From SZAS-103 sp038316385 (GTDB taxonomy: Bacteria; Pseudomonadota; Gammaproteobacteria; Xanthomonadales; Xanthomonadaceae), in contig JBBQAN010000010.1 in NCBI GenBank assembly GCA_038316385.1, forward strand, positions 54,668 to 118,667: a stretch of 64,000 bases of DNA, read 5' to 3'. Below are positions 10,401 through 17,347 of the stretch, piece after piece. The stretch's first letter is position 1; each line of letters starts with the position of its first letter. The translations under genes and the position numbers were made by a program. The notes under the pieces are model-generated. The model was not told the DNA's origin. It saw nothing but the letters and a program-made list of their open reading frames with translations, and ran no database searches.

Positions 10401-11021
10401 CTGTCGCGCTCCGGCGATATCCGCGCTGCGATCTGCGTGGACGAAGTGCAGGGCAGCCGCGAAGTCGTCGTCAAACCTGTCGGCCCGCAAGTCAGTTCGA
10501 TTCCGGGCATTTTCGGCGCGACCATCATGGGCGATGGCGGGGTGATGGTGATCCTCGACGTGGTGCCGCTGGTGCGCCGTGCAGCCTCGCAAGCCAAAGT
10601 TCAGGAAATCGAGGTCGTCCCGGAAATCGAAGTCCGCCAGGTGCCGCTGGTCATGGTGGTGGACGATTCGATCACGATGCGCAAAGTCACTGGCCGCGTG
10701 CTCGAACGCAACAACATGGAAGTGCTGGCTGCGAAAGACGGCGTGGATGCGATCGAGAAGATGGTCGATCGGGTACCGGATCTGATGCTGCTCGATATCG
10801 AAATGCCGCGTATGGATGGCTATGAACTCGCCACCCATATGCGTAACGACCCGCGACTGCGCGACGTGCCGATCGTGATGATCACCTCGCGTACGGGCGA
10901 CAAGCACCGTCAGCGCGCGTTCGAGATCGGCGTCAATCGATATCTGGGCAAGCCCTATCAGGAAAACGAATTGATGCGCAATGTGTTCGAACTACTCGCC
11001 CCGGTGCATAACGATGGCTGA
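4419..11021 (+). CDS. chpA: ChpA (PilL) hybrid histidine kinase with multiple Hpt domains and receiver
   Basis: 2200-residue CheA-type kinase of the Pil-Chp pathway. Four histidine-phosphotransfer-like sites are visible: His51 (LHQVQG, degenerate), His706 (FHTLKGSG, canonical), His903 (HTVSGA, lacking the usual Lys) and His1426 (LHTLKGGA, canonical). Residues ~1055-1330 form an Ala/Glu-rich charged linker with decapeptide repeats. Then come a dimerisation/coiled-coil region (~1595-1740), the ATPase with N box HMLRNAAVHGLE (~1783) and glycine boxes DDGRG and GRGVGMD (~1879), a CheW-like domain (~1910-2050), and a C-terminal receiver with Asp2126 (LLDIEMPRMDGYE). All kinase motifs are intact, so it should be active. 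The stop overlaps the next gene's start by 8 bases. Confidence 0.94.
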   Translation: MRLQQDSNFTTLSWVKPELDETLRLARQALEDHVENGAERNQMQVCVAQLHQVQGTLRMVELYGAAMVAEEMEQLANALLGTSVANREEAYGALMRSIMQLPDYLERLQSGHKDIPMVLLPLLNDLRGARGEKVVPESVLFSVDLGRPLPTSVATPDAVLSDAQLRTAVEPLRETFQTALLPWLRDEDRPETIVALGGVCTQLLAIVTVEPARKLFWIADGILAALESGAFAATKPLKQALAKIEREIKRLADDGEAAFAAAPPSELTRQLLYHVVSAPTDDARIAAIRDAFGLEREQHDEDELAHARGSLTGHNRELLDTVSAGIKEDLLRVKEALDMHLRTSGSPVADLAPQADALGAIADTLGMLGLGVPRKVVQDQRIAIQSLASGQRVADESALLDIAGALLYVEASLDDQVARLGQPAEGQTQDTGAMPARESQQALDALIKESVANFVQARQCFVAFIEAGWDHAQLNDVPRLLDEVAGAMHLLEQARAATQLHALSVFTQIELVQLQRVPDAAQMDRLADALASLEYYLEALRDHRPQRERILELAEHGLVALGYWPVPVAAEQSIADAARRKDEPALKQTAEAAPVGVAAPVEAAPVEEEITAEPVAIEAVAPAADVVEAPVAQGSAAKVAAAAPAAAPASGINYGFADNTEIDDDIREVFIEELDEETGNLNQLYAEWSAAPAETDVLRPLRRVFHTLKGSGRLVGALGLGEFSWHIESMLNRVLDGSRPASPAVVALVGQAAETLPQFRNALMGSGQVTADIEGLSGIADRVAAGEEAYFVPKPIAVVEPAVVEIVAETAVEPVEAEAAEPIEVGSEAIPTETAASVDEEVEAAMPEEAEALPEGDYANIDPVLLEILRAEVEVHLQTIQKWSAANAVSPQPVSEALLRAVHTVSGAFAMTEVPHITDVLSPTEGYIRRLLGQHELPSPSGVALIGDVARAIDHVLTALQQPRPLIATQAALTERAVALRDALPEPTTPIMPVHLDEIEEQAIAAEMVAELAATQPAPELVDTLDTVPDETAVAAFATELSSHDVEATASEPVAAEQTEAERYAAEQADAERLEYEKLEYEYADAERVAAGQRAEAEAERAAAEQAEAERVAAEHAEAEAEAERVAAEHAEAARTVAEHAEAERVAAEHAEAERVAAEHAEAERVAAEHAEFERIFAEQEAERVAAEQVAAEQAAAEQAAAERVAAEQAEAEAARVAVEKQLIQAVVAEQDDSVRIARTNLEVARAEAEQAEADRLAADKRRAGKAAKKAATQNVATTKAAVLHAEAELAEAERIVAERVAVEQAQAEQAVVDHAAVERAETEALGAEVAQAAQDAAVEPSVAHEAASEAPIAEQTAKSGFAYVPGMVEADPDEPLDLTDIDPELLDIFIEETTDILDHSDGLLTRLREAPSEREPVVGLQRDLHTLKGGARMAGMMSMGELAHAMESLLEASVEQRLELVAYSLGILEHGFDRLHGMLSRVQQRQAVALPEQLISEFTALARGETVRPSAPAETPADLPASVETVAFAEPLAPMEAADPAAADIYTEAAELVAPAARIEPAKPAAAKHVLKPLSMPVEAAFDEDDDISIRAPQEQVRIRADLLDRLVNYAGEVAIYRARLEQQLGTFRTHLDELEQTTTRLRTQLRKLEIETEAQISARYQRAGDGEEAFDPLELDRFSTQQQLTRALAESAADMTSLHVSLDDVTRQYETLLLQQSRVSSELQDGLMRTRMVPFDALVPRLRRVVRQTASETGKQIQLKVEGAQGEMDRNVLDRMTAPLEHMLRNAAVHGLESPEVRLAEGKNPEGTVTVSMHREGSEVVMLVSDDGRGLNREAIRQKAIERGLLKAGVEVSDSALYAFILESGFSTADVVSRLAGRGVGMDVVHNEIRQLGGSLELGSTAGKGTLFTIRLPFTLAVTQAALVKIGDTSFAVPISSVQGVGRIARAELEKQLASEHPVYVYAGEEYAIHDLGRLLGGAPAKAHGSLQMPLLLSRSGDIRAAICVDEVQGSREVVVKPVGPQVSSIPGIFGATIMGDGGVMVILDVVPLVRRAASQAKVQEIEVVPEIEVRQVPLVMVVDDSITMRKVTGRVLERNNMEVLAAKDGVDAIEKMVDRVPDLMLLDIEMPRMDGYELATHMRNDPRLRDVPIVMITSRTGDKHRQRAFEIGVNRYLGKPYQENELMRNVFELLAPVHNDG
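7801..7950 (+). repeat. 30-bp in-frame repeat in the chpA linker (core of a longer repetitive tract)
   Basis: Five 30-bp units start at 7801, 7831, 7861, 7891 and 7921. Units 7861-7890 and 7891-7920 are identical; the others differ at several bases. Each encodes the decapeptide AEHAEAERVA in some phase. Degenerate units with the same Glu-Ala-Glu-Arg-Val pattern extend over about 7590-8400. The predicted product is a charged single alpha-helix or coiled coil separating Hpt domains. Confidence 0.93.
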
Positions 11022-12411
11022 CCATGCCCCCCGCGTCGTCGTCCTGGGCCGTCCCGGCGACGCCCAGCAGCAACTGCAGAACGCGCTGAACGAACTCGGC
11101 GCGCAGACGCTTGCGGTCGGTGATTTCGACCAGCTCGATCCGGCGGCGATGCGCGAGCAGCAGCCCGACGTCTGGCTGGTCAGCATGGACGAGAGCACCG
11201 ATGCTGCGGGACTCGAGCGTTGGCAGCCCTTGTTCGACGATCCCGATGCGACTGTCGTATTCGACGATGCCGATGTGACCAAACGGCTTAGTGGCTGGGA
11301 TCTCGCGCGTTGGGCCCGGCATCTGGCCGCAAAAGTGCTTGGTCGCGACGACGTGTTGCCACCAGTGAGTCCGGATGCCGAACGGCTGCCGCAGCCATCG
11401 GCGCCAGAAAGCGGAGAACCGAATCCGCATATCAGCGATGTCGGCGCTCCGTTAGCCATGGATACCGTCGCTCATGACGATTTCGGGCATGACGACAATG
11501 AGACGGTCGCAACGTCGCAGGACGAGGATGCCGCCTTTGCTGCCTTGAGCGCGAGCTTCGAGGCCGAGCGTCTGCAACAAGAGGCGGATACCGAAGCGCA
11601 TCCGCCCGCACTGGCGTTGGACGATCTGTTGCGCGATCAGTCCGATACGGACATCGGTTCTGGCAACTCTGACCAAAAGATCGAGGCAGCGCCCGCCGAA
11701 CCTGCCTCGACCCCCGCCGCTGCATCCTTGTCCGGTCTTTCGCTGCTGGATATGGATGCCGATCTGTCCGCACCACACGCAGTGCGCGCCGCCGAACCTC
11801 ACATCGGCATCGACGTCGCTCATCTTGAACTCGAACCGATCATGGAAACCGAGGCAGGCGCAGTCGCTGAGAGCTCCACCAATGGCGGCTTGATCGCGAT
11901 CATTGCCGGCTTGGGCGGCCCCGACGCGGTGCGTCAATTCCTCGGAGCGTTGCCATCGGGTCTGACCGTGCCGGTGCTGCTGTGGCAGCACCTTGATGCA
12001 GGCAAACACGATCGGCTTGCACAGCAGTTGGGCAAGGCCACCAAACTTCCGGTCTATCTGGCCAAGATCGGCGAGCTGGCGAAAACCGGCGCGATCGGTG
12101 TCGTGGGCGTGGGTCTGGGCATTCTCGGCGACAGCGGCTGGTGGTTTGAATCGGGCAGCCCTAGTCCCAGCCACGGTCTCGCCGCAGCATTGAACGATCC
12201 GGGCACCGTGATCGCGATCCTCAGCGGCGCCGAGCCGGCCATCATTGAACGTGCGCGTGCGCATGCCGCGAGTGGGGGCTTGGTGCTCGTGCAGACGCCA
12301 TCGACCTGTTTCGACGGCACCGCCGCCGCGGCCCTGGAAAATCAGCAGGGAGTGACTACCGGATCGCCCGCTGAACTTGCCAGGCTTGCCGCCGAACCCA
12401 AGGCTGGATGA
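11014..12411 (+). CDS. Degenerate CheB-like protein in the chpB position
   Basis: 465 residues. The C-terminal ~170 residues align by eye to the CheB methylesterase fold: the nucleophile loop, the His strand and the later acidic loop are all recognisable in order. The catalytic residues are mostly gone: the usual Gly-Ala-Ser-Thr-Gly-Gly is AGLGG (Ser replaced), the GMGxDG aspartate loop is LSGAEP, and only the His (LLWQHLD) survives. The N-terminal ~110 residues resemble a receiver without its phosphoacceptor (DVWLVSMDE where an Asp is expected). The middle is acidic and low-complexity. It starts inside the end of chpA and precedes chpC, the place of chpB in Pseudomonas. It is probably a structural or regulatory pseudo-enzyme, not an esterase. 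Confidence 0.75.
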   Translation: MADHAPRVVVLGRPGDAQQQLQNALNELGAQTLAVGDFDQLDPAAMREQQPDVWLVSMDESTDAAGLERWQPLFDDPDATVVFDDADVTKRLSGWDLARWARHLAAKVLGRDDVLPPVSPDAERLPQPSAPESGEPNPHISDVGAPLAMDTVAHDDFGHDDNETVATSQDEDAAFAALSASFEAERLQQEADTEAHPPALALDDLLRDQSDTDIGSGNSDQKIEAAPAEPASTPAAASLSGLSLLDMDADLSAPHAVRAAEPHIGIDVAHLELEPIMETEAGAVAESSTNGGLIAIIAGLGGPDAVRQFLGALPSGLTVPVLLWQHLDAGKHDRLAQQLGKATKLPVYLAKIGELAKTGAIGVVGVGLGILGDSGWWFESGSPSPSHGLAAALNDPGTVIAILSGAEPAIIERARAHAASGGLVLVQTPSTCFDGTAAAALENQQGVTTGSPAELARLAAEPKAG

Positions 12412-12462
12412 CGCGATGGACGCCTTTGCACCGATCTATCCTGACAGCCCTTCGAGCAGCCG

Positions 12463-12945
12463 ATGAACGCCATCACGACCAACGACATCCGCGGCGTGCT
12501 GATTTCCGTCACCGGCGGCAAGCTGTTGCTGCCAAACGCATCGGTGGCCGAAGTCATCACCTATTCCGATCCCGAACCGGTAGCCGGCGCGCCATCGTGG
12601 TTGCTGGGCCGCGTGCGCTGGCGTGGTTGGGGCTTGCCGATCATGTCGTTTTCGCGGCTCGTCGGCTGGTCGCAGGAAGCCCCGGCGCTAGGCGCGAAAG
12701 TAGCCGTCCTCAAGGCGGTTGGCGGACATCCGAAGATGCCGTATTTCGCAGTGCTGACCCAAGGCTTTCCGCGCCTGGTGACGATTTCGGAGAGCACCCT
12801 GATCGAAATGTCCGACTCCGATCAGGATCTGCCCGAAGGCGTTTACACCGAAGGCCTGTTCAATGAGGAGGCCGTCGCGATTCCGGATCTGGCGACGGTG
12901 GAAAGCCAGCTCGTCGCGGTACTGCATAGCGGCGCTCCCGCCTAG
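12463..12945 (+). CDS. chpC: ChpC-like CheW-domain protein
   Basis: 160 residues forming a single CheW-like domain: the N-terminal strands (LLPNASVAEVI) and the family pattern WLLGRVRWRGWGLPI in place of the usual GxxxxRG are visible. In Pseudomonas, ChpC is the second CheW-type adaptor and links other receptors to the Pil-Chp array. It is the last gene of the chemosensory operon, 51 bases after the CheB-like gene. Its TAG stop lies in the palindrome CTAG at 12942-12945, which also supplies the stop of the convergent rsmE gene. Confidence 0.8.
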   Translation: MNAITTNDIRGVLISVTGGKLLLPNASVAEVITYSDPEPVAGAPSWLLGRVRWRGWGLPIMSFSRLVGWSQEAPALGAKVAVLKAVGGHPKMPYFAVLTQGFPRLVTISESTLIEMSDSDQDLPEGVYTEGLFNEEAVAIPDLATVESQLVAVLHSGAPA

Positions 12946-13688
12946 CGGAAGTCCCCGGCCAGCGTTTGCAAAGCCGCAAGCGCGGCGAGTCCTGCGGTTT
13001 CGGTACGCAGGGTGCGTGGGCCAACCCGCAAACCATGGAATCCCGCCGCGCGCAATTGCGCGTGGTCGCGTTCGGACAGCCCGCCTTCCGGGCCGATCAC
13101 CAGATGGATGGATGCCGCTGCCAGCGAGGCGGCGTCGACCAGAACGACTGCAAGCGGCCTACCGTCCGGATCCAGCGCCAGTTTCGTCGCATCGGCATCC
13201 ACGCCTGCAGCATATGCAGCCAATGCGAGCGGTTCGTAAACCGTCGGCGCATACCCGCGTCCGCTTTGTTCGCAGGCAGCTACGGCCACGGCCTGCCAGT
13301 GCGCAAGCCGGCGTCCCGCGCGTTCGGCGTCAAGCCGTATTTCGGTGCGTTCGGTGACAATCGGCTGGATCGCGGTGACGCCGAGTTCGGTGGCTTTCTG
13401 GATCACCCAGTCCATCTTCTCGCCGCGTGCCAGCGACTGCGCAAGCACGATCCGCAGCGGCGACTCTGCATGGTTCGGCGATGCGTCGAGAATTCGTGCA
13501 TGCGCGCCGCGTCTGGCGATATCGACGAGCGTCGCACGGTAGTCCATGCCGTCGTTATTGCACAAAAGCAACGAAGCGCCATCGGACATGCGCAATACGC
13601 GCAACAAATGTTCGCAGGCGGCCGCCGGCAGTTCGATCGTGGTGCCGACGCACAACGGCTGCAGCACATGCACGCGCGGGATTCTCAT
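12942..13688 (-). CDS. rsmE: RsmE, 16S rRNA (uracil1498-N3)-methyltransferase
   Basis: 248 residues, the usual RsmE length. The N-terminal PUA-like part (HLLRVLRMSDG) precedes a SPOUT knot domain with the diagnostic IGPEGGLSERD and the C-terminal LGPRTLRTETA-like segment (here VGPRTLRTETAGLAAL). It methylates U1498 of 16S rRNA in the 30S subunit. The start is ATG at 13688. The gene converges on chpC and shares the CTAG stop palindrome with it. bioA lies upstream on the same strand, 42 bases away. Confidence 0.95.
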   Translation of the reverse strand: MRIPRVHVLQPLCVGTTIELPAAACEHLLRVLRMSDGASLLLCNNDGMDYRATLVDIARRGAHARILDASPNHAESPLRIVLAQSLARGEKMDWVIQKATELGVTAIQPIVTERTEIRLDAERAGRRLAHWQAVAVAACEQSGRGYAPTVYEPLALAAYAAGVDADATKLALDPDGRPLAVVLVDAASLAAASIHLVIGPEGGLSERDHAQLRAAGFHGLRVGPRTLRTETAGLAALAALQTLAGDFR

Positions 13689-13730
13689 GGCGATGACTCG
13701 GTCATGCGCACGATTCTGCCATGCGCCGCG

Positions 13731-15125
13731 TCAGCTGCATGCCGCATCGACTGCTTCATGGGTGACTTCGGCGAGCAGCAATAATTCTTCTTCGGTCACG
13801 CAATACGGCGGCATCCAGTACAGCACCTCGCCGAGCGGGCGCAGCAGCACGCCGCGCGACAAGGCATGCCGGTACGCGCGCAAGCCGCGCCGTTCGCAAG
13901 CAGGAAACGATGTGTGCGCACGTGCATCTACGGCGAGTTCGATCGCAAGGATCATTCCGGTTTGGCGTACTTGCGCGACATGCGAATGCGCAGTCAAGGG
14001 CGCGGCCAGAGTGGACATGCGTGCGGCAGTTGTGCGATTGCGTTCGATGATCGGTTCCTGCGCGAACGTTTGCAATACGGCCAGCGCGGCGCTGCATGCC
14101 AGCGGATTGCCGGTGTAACTGTGCGAATGCAGGAACGCCTTTTGCGCGGCGTGCTCGGCATAGAACGCGTCGTACACGCGCTGCGTCGTCAGCACGGCCG
14201 ACAGCGGCAGCATGCCACCGGTCAGCCCTTTCGACAGCAGCAGAAAATCCGGCGAGATGTTTGCCTGCTCGCACGCGAACAGCGTTCCGGTGCGTCCGAA
14301 ACCGACCGCGATCTCGTCGGCGATCAGCAAGATTCCATGCGCGTCGCACAGGCGGCGCGCTTCGGCGAGATAGCGCGGATGGTACATCCGCATGCCGCCT
14401 GCGCATTGCACCAGCGGTTCGAGGATCATCGCGCTGACGCTGTCGCCATGCGCTTCGAGCAATACGCGCAATCCATCCGCCGCGCGCAATGCACAAGCCT
14501 CGGCATCTTCTCCGGGTTCAGCCAGGTACGCATCTGGCGATGGCGCGAAGATTGGTTCCAATAGCAGCGGCGCATAAGTCTCGCGGTACAGCGCAACGTC
14601 GGTGACGGCCAGCGCACCGAGGGTTTCGCCGTGATAACCACCAGTCAGCGCAATGAACTTCGTGCGCTGGGTGTCGCCATTGTTGCGATGGAAATGGAAA
14701 CTCATCTTCAACGCGACTTCGACCGCCGCCGAGCCGTTGTCTGCGTAAAACACTTTCGCGAGGTCGCGCGGCGCGACTACGAGCAGCGCCTCGGCAAGCT
14801 CGATCGCAGGCGCGTGACCGAATCCTGCGAGCAACACGTGGTCGAGCGTATCGAGTTGCTGTTTCAACGCAGCCACGAGCCGCGGATCGCGATGTCCGAA
14901 CAAACATGTCCACCAGCTCGACACCGCGTCGAGATAGCGTCCGCCATCCATGTCGGTGATCCACGCGCCTTCGGCCGAGCGCACCGGCAGCAGGGGAATC
15001 TGCGGTTGTGCCGCGAATCCGCGCTCGTGGTCGTGCATCTGCGTGCACGGATGCCACAGAACCGCCAGATCGCGTGCTATCCAGTCCTGGTTGGTGCGCC
15101 CCGCAGCGGCGTGCTTTGTTACCAT
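13731..15125 (-). CDS. bioA: BioA, adenosylmethionine-8-amino-7-oxononanoate aminotransferase
   Basis: 464-residue class-III PLP aminotransferase of biotin synthesis, converting KAPA to DAPA with S-adenosylmethionine as amino donor. Family marks: WHPCTQM near the N-terminus, AVSSWWTCLFGH, the substrate-loop NGSAAVEVALKM, LIADEIAVGFGRTG with the PLP-contacting Asp, and LLLSKGLTGGMLPLSA with the Schiff-base Lys. I chose ATG 15125 (MVTKHAAAG). The open frame continues far upstream only as antisense of the gspN and nudE genes. Downstream on the same strand is rsmE. No other bio genes are in the window. Confidence 0.95.
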   Translation of the reverse strand: MVTKHAAAGRTNQDWIARDLAVLWHPCTQMHDHERGFAAQPQIPLLPVRSAEGAWITDMDGGRYLDAVSSWWTCLFGHRDPRLVAALKQQLDTLDHVLLAGFGHAPAIELAEALLVVAPRDLAKVFYADNGSAAVEVALKMSFHFHRNNGDTQRTKFIALTGGYHGETLGALAVTDVALYRETYAPLLLEPIFAPSPDAYLAEPGEDAEACALRAADGLRVLLEAHGDSVSAMILEPLVQCAGGMRMYHPRYLAEARRLCDAHGILLIADEIAVGFGRTGTLFACEQANISPDFLLLSKGLTGGMLPLSAVLTTQRVYDAFYAEHAAQKAFLHSHSYTGNPLACSAALAVLQTFAQEPIIERNRTTAARMSTLAAPLTAHSHVAQVRQTGMILAIELAVDARAHTSFPACERRGLRAYRHALSRGVLLRPLGEVLYWMPPYCVTEEELLLLAEVTHEAVDAACS

Positions 15126-15220
15126 CGTTCCATCCGCCGATCCTTGATGCGCCCCATCATCCTGTCCCTTCCAGCCGGTGTCCATGTGCCGCGCGCCATC
15201 GTCCGCACCATGGGCCGCGC

Positions 15221-15985
15221 GTGCGCCGCTGGCTGCTCCTGATCCTGCTCGCGGTGCTGGTTGCCGGCGTATACGTGCGCATGCCGGCGCGCTTCGCTGC
15301 GTTCGCCCTCGAGGATCGGCTCGATCCGATGGCGCTCGACGACATCCACGGCACGGCGTGGGATGGCGATTCGCGCCACACCTGGTGGGGCGACTGGCCG
15401 GTCGGGCACATGCGCTGGCAGGCCGATTCCCTGAGCGCGCTCGGCGGCACGATCCGCGCGAACCTGCAGTTCGACATGCCAAAGAACCAGCGCATGCGCA
15501 TGCACGTCGAACAACGCCTGCGCATCCTGGAAGTGACGGCACTGCGCGCCGATCTGGTCGGCGACGCGTTGCGCAAGGTCTTCCTGCGCGCAGAACTGTT
15601 GCCGATCGGCACAGTGCATCTCGATGTCGAGCGGGCGCGCTTCGACGACGGCATCCCGGTTGCGTTGCGCGGTCGCGCAACCTGGCGGCAAGCGACCCTG
15701 ATCGGCCCGCGCACGCGATTGCCTTATTATCTGGGCGACCTGAAGATCGATTTTCGTGTCGACCGACCGGGCATCGTGTTCGGTACCATCCACGATGTTG
15801 GTGGCGCGATGCAAGTCGCTGGAAATATGTCTGCCGATGCGATTGGTTTTCGGATCGAGTTGCATTTCGTGCCACGCGATCCGCAACTCGCGCAAGGGTT
15901 GACACGGTTGGGGCGGGCGCAGCCGGATGGCAGCCGTCTTCTGATTCTGCAAGATGCATGGTGGTGGAAACGACAACATGATTGA
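15221..15985 (+). CDS. gspN: GspN-like type II secretion system protein N
   Basis: 254 residues with one N-terminal membrane anchor (RRWLLLILLAVLVAGVYV) and a periplasmic region with the early motif LDDIHGTAWDG, which resembles the GspN pattern of Gly-Thr-(hydrophobic)-Trp-x-Gly. GspN is an accessory inner-membrane component of the type II secretion pump. I chose GTG 15221 because the membrane anchor starts right there; the longer frame has no plausible signal. No other gsp gene is nearby; here it heads the run gspN-nudE-cysQ-mazG. The family call is from motif and topology only, with moderate confidence. Confidence 0.7.
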   Translation: MRRWLLLILLAVLVAGVYVRMPARFAAFALEDRLDPMALDDIHGTAWDGDSRHTWWGDWPVGHMRWQADSLSALGGTIRANLQFDMPKNQRMRMHVEQRLRILEVTALRADLVGDALRKVFLRAELLPIGTVHLDVERARFDDGIPVALRGRATWRQATLIGPRTRLPYYLGDLKIDFRVDRPGIVFGTIHDVGGAMQVAGNMSADAIGFRIELHFVPRDPQLAQGLTRLGRAQPDGSRLLILQDAWWWKRQHD

Positions 15986-16547
15986 TTTGCCCGAAAAGAC
16001 TTTGCCGATGATTCATGCCGTGCATGCGCGAGAAGAAGGCGATCGCCACGTCGAAGACGTCGATCTGGAATTCGGAAATGGCGAGCGTCGGCGTTATCGT
16101 CGCGTGTGCAGTCGCGGCACCGGCTCGGTGATCATCGCTGCGATGGCGGATGCCGACACCGTGCTGCTGGTACGCGAATACGCCTGCGGCGTGCATCGTT
16201 ACGAACTTGGCCTGCCGAAAGGGCGCATGGACGTGGGCGAGACGCCAGAGCAGGCCGCTAATCGCGAATTGAAGGAAGAAGTCGGTTTCGGTGCGCGCAA
16301 ACTGCAGTTGCTGCGGCCGCTGACGCTCGCACCAAGCTATATGGAATTCGCCGCGCATCTCGTGCTGGCCGAAGACCTGTATCCAGAACGCCTGCCAGGC
16401 GACGAACCCGAGGAGATCGACGTGGTGCCATGGAAGTTGCAAGACCTGCACGAATTGATGATGCGCGGGGATTGCTCGGAAGGCCGCTCGCTTGCGGCGC
16501 TCTTCATCGTGCGCGAATTGCTTGCGCGCCGCGGAGCTTTCGCATGA
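15978..16547 (+). CDS. nudE: NudE, ADP-ribose/ADP-sugar Nudix hydrolase
   Basis: 189 residues with a perfect Nudix box: Gly, five residues, Glu, seven residues, RELKEEVGF (residues ~81-103). Downstream, the LAPSYMEF segment is typical of the ADP-compound hydrolases NudE/NudF, which cleave ADP-ribose, NADH and similar compounds. ATG 15978 overlaps the end of gspN by 8 bases, and the stop overlaps cysQ as ATGA. Clustering with cysQ and mazG gives a group of nucleotide-housekeeping phosphohydrolases. Confidence 0.9.
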   Translation: MIDLPEKTLPMIHAVHAREEGDRHVEDVDLEFGNGERRRYRRVCSRGTGSVIIAAMADADTVLLVREYACGVHRYELGLPKGRMDVGETPEQAANRELKEEVGFGARKLQLLRPLTLAPSYMEFAAHLVLAEDLYPERLPGDEPEEIDVVPWKLQDLHELMMRGDCSEGRSLAALFIVRELLARRGAFA

Positions 16548-17347
16548 GCGCGCTGCGCGAAGCCTGCATCGCACTCGCGCGTGAAGCCGGTGCGGCGATC
16601 ATGGACGTGTATGCGCAGGATTTCGATGTCGAGTCCAAATCCGATGCATCGCCGTTGACCGCTGCGGACATGGCATCGCACCGGATCATCTGCGCCGAAC
16701 TTTCCGTTCTCACGCCGGAAATCCCGGTGCTGTCGGAAGAATCGGCCGCGATCGACTGGACAACGCGTCGCAAATGGCCGCGCTACTGGCTCGTCGATCC
16801 ACTCGACGGCACCCGCGAATTCGTGAAGAAGAACGGCGAGTTCACCGTCAACATCGCGCTGATCGATGGCGAAGCCTCGGTGCTGGGCGTGGTGTACGCG
16901 CCGGCGATGGATTATCTGGTGCATGCCGAGCGGGGTATCGGCGCGTTCGTGCGCGATGGCGTGAACGACATCGGCTTGCAGACGCAGCAACCGCCGCCCA
17001 CGCCATTGCGTGTTGCGGCGAGCCGCTCACATCTGGACGCGCGCACTGCGGCCGCTTTGGAAAAAATGGGCGCGACCGAGCGGATCGGCATGGGCTCATC
17101 CCTGAAGTTCTGCCGCATCGCCGAGGGCCGCATCGATGTCTATCCGCGTTTTGGACCGACCTCGGAATGGGACACCGCCGCCGCACAATGTGTGCTGGAA
17201 GCTGCCGGTGGCGCGGTGCTCACGCTCGACGGAGAATCATTGCGCTACAACACCAAGGAGTCGCTGCTGAATCCTGACTTCATCGCGCTGGGCGATGCGC
17301 GCTTGCCGTGGCGTGGTTGGCTCGACGGCGGAGTGACTCGTGACTGA
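16544..17347 (+). CDS. cysQ: CysQ, 3'(2'),5'-bisphosphate nucleotidase
   Basis: 267-residue member of the inositol-monophosphatase fold. Metal ligands are in SEES (Glu), DPLDGTREF and, near the C-terminus, SEWDTAAAQ with the final Asp. CysQ hydrolyses 3'-phosphoadenosine 5'-phosphate (PAP) left over from sulfate assimilation, and so relieves inhibition of PAPS-using enzymes and exoribonucleases. ATG 16544 overlaps the nudE stop (ATGA), and the mazG GTG start lies 8 bases inside the gene's end, so the genes are translationally coupled. Confidence 0.93.
   Translation: MSALREACIALAREAGAAIMDVYAQDFDVESKSDASPLTAADMASHRIICAELSVLTPEIPVLSEESAAIDWTTRRKWPRYWLVDPLDGTREFVKKNGEFTVNIALIDGEASVLGVVYAPAMDYLVHAERGIGAFVRDGVNDIGLQTQQPPPTPLRVAASRSHLDARTAAALEKMGATERIGMGSSLKFCRIAEGRIDVYPRFGPTSEWDTAAAQCVLEAAGGAVLTLDGESLRYNTKESLLNPDFIALGDARLPWRGWLDGGVTRD

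Noticed and set aside
13731..16574. A 947-codon open frame on the minus strand suggesting a giant fusion protein
   Set aside because: Only the last 464 codons match a family (BioA). The upstream part is antisense to the well-supported gspN and nudE genes and has no recognisable domain; it is a GC-rich shadow frame.
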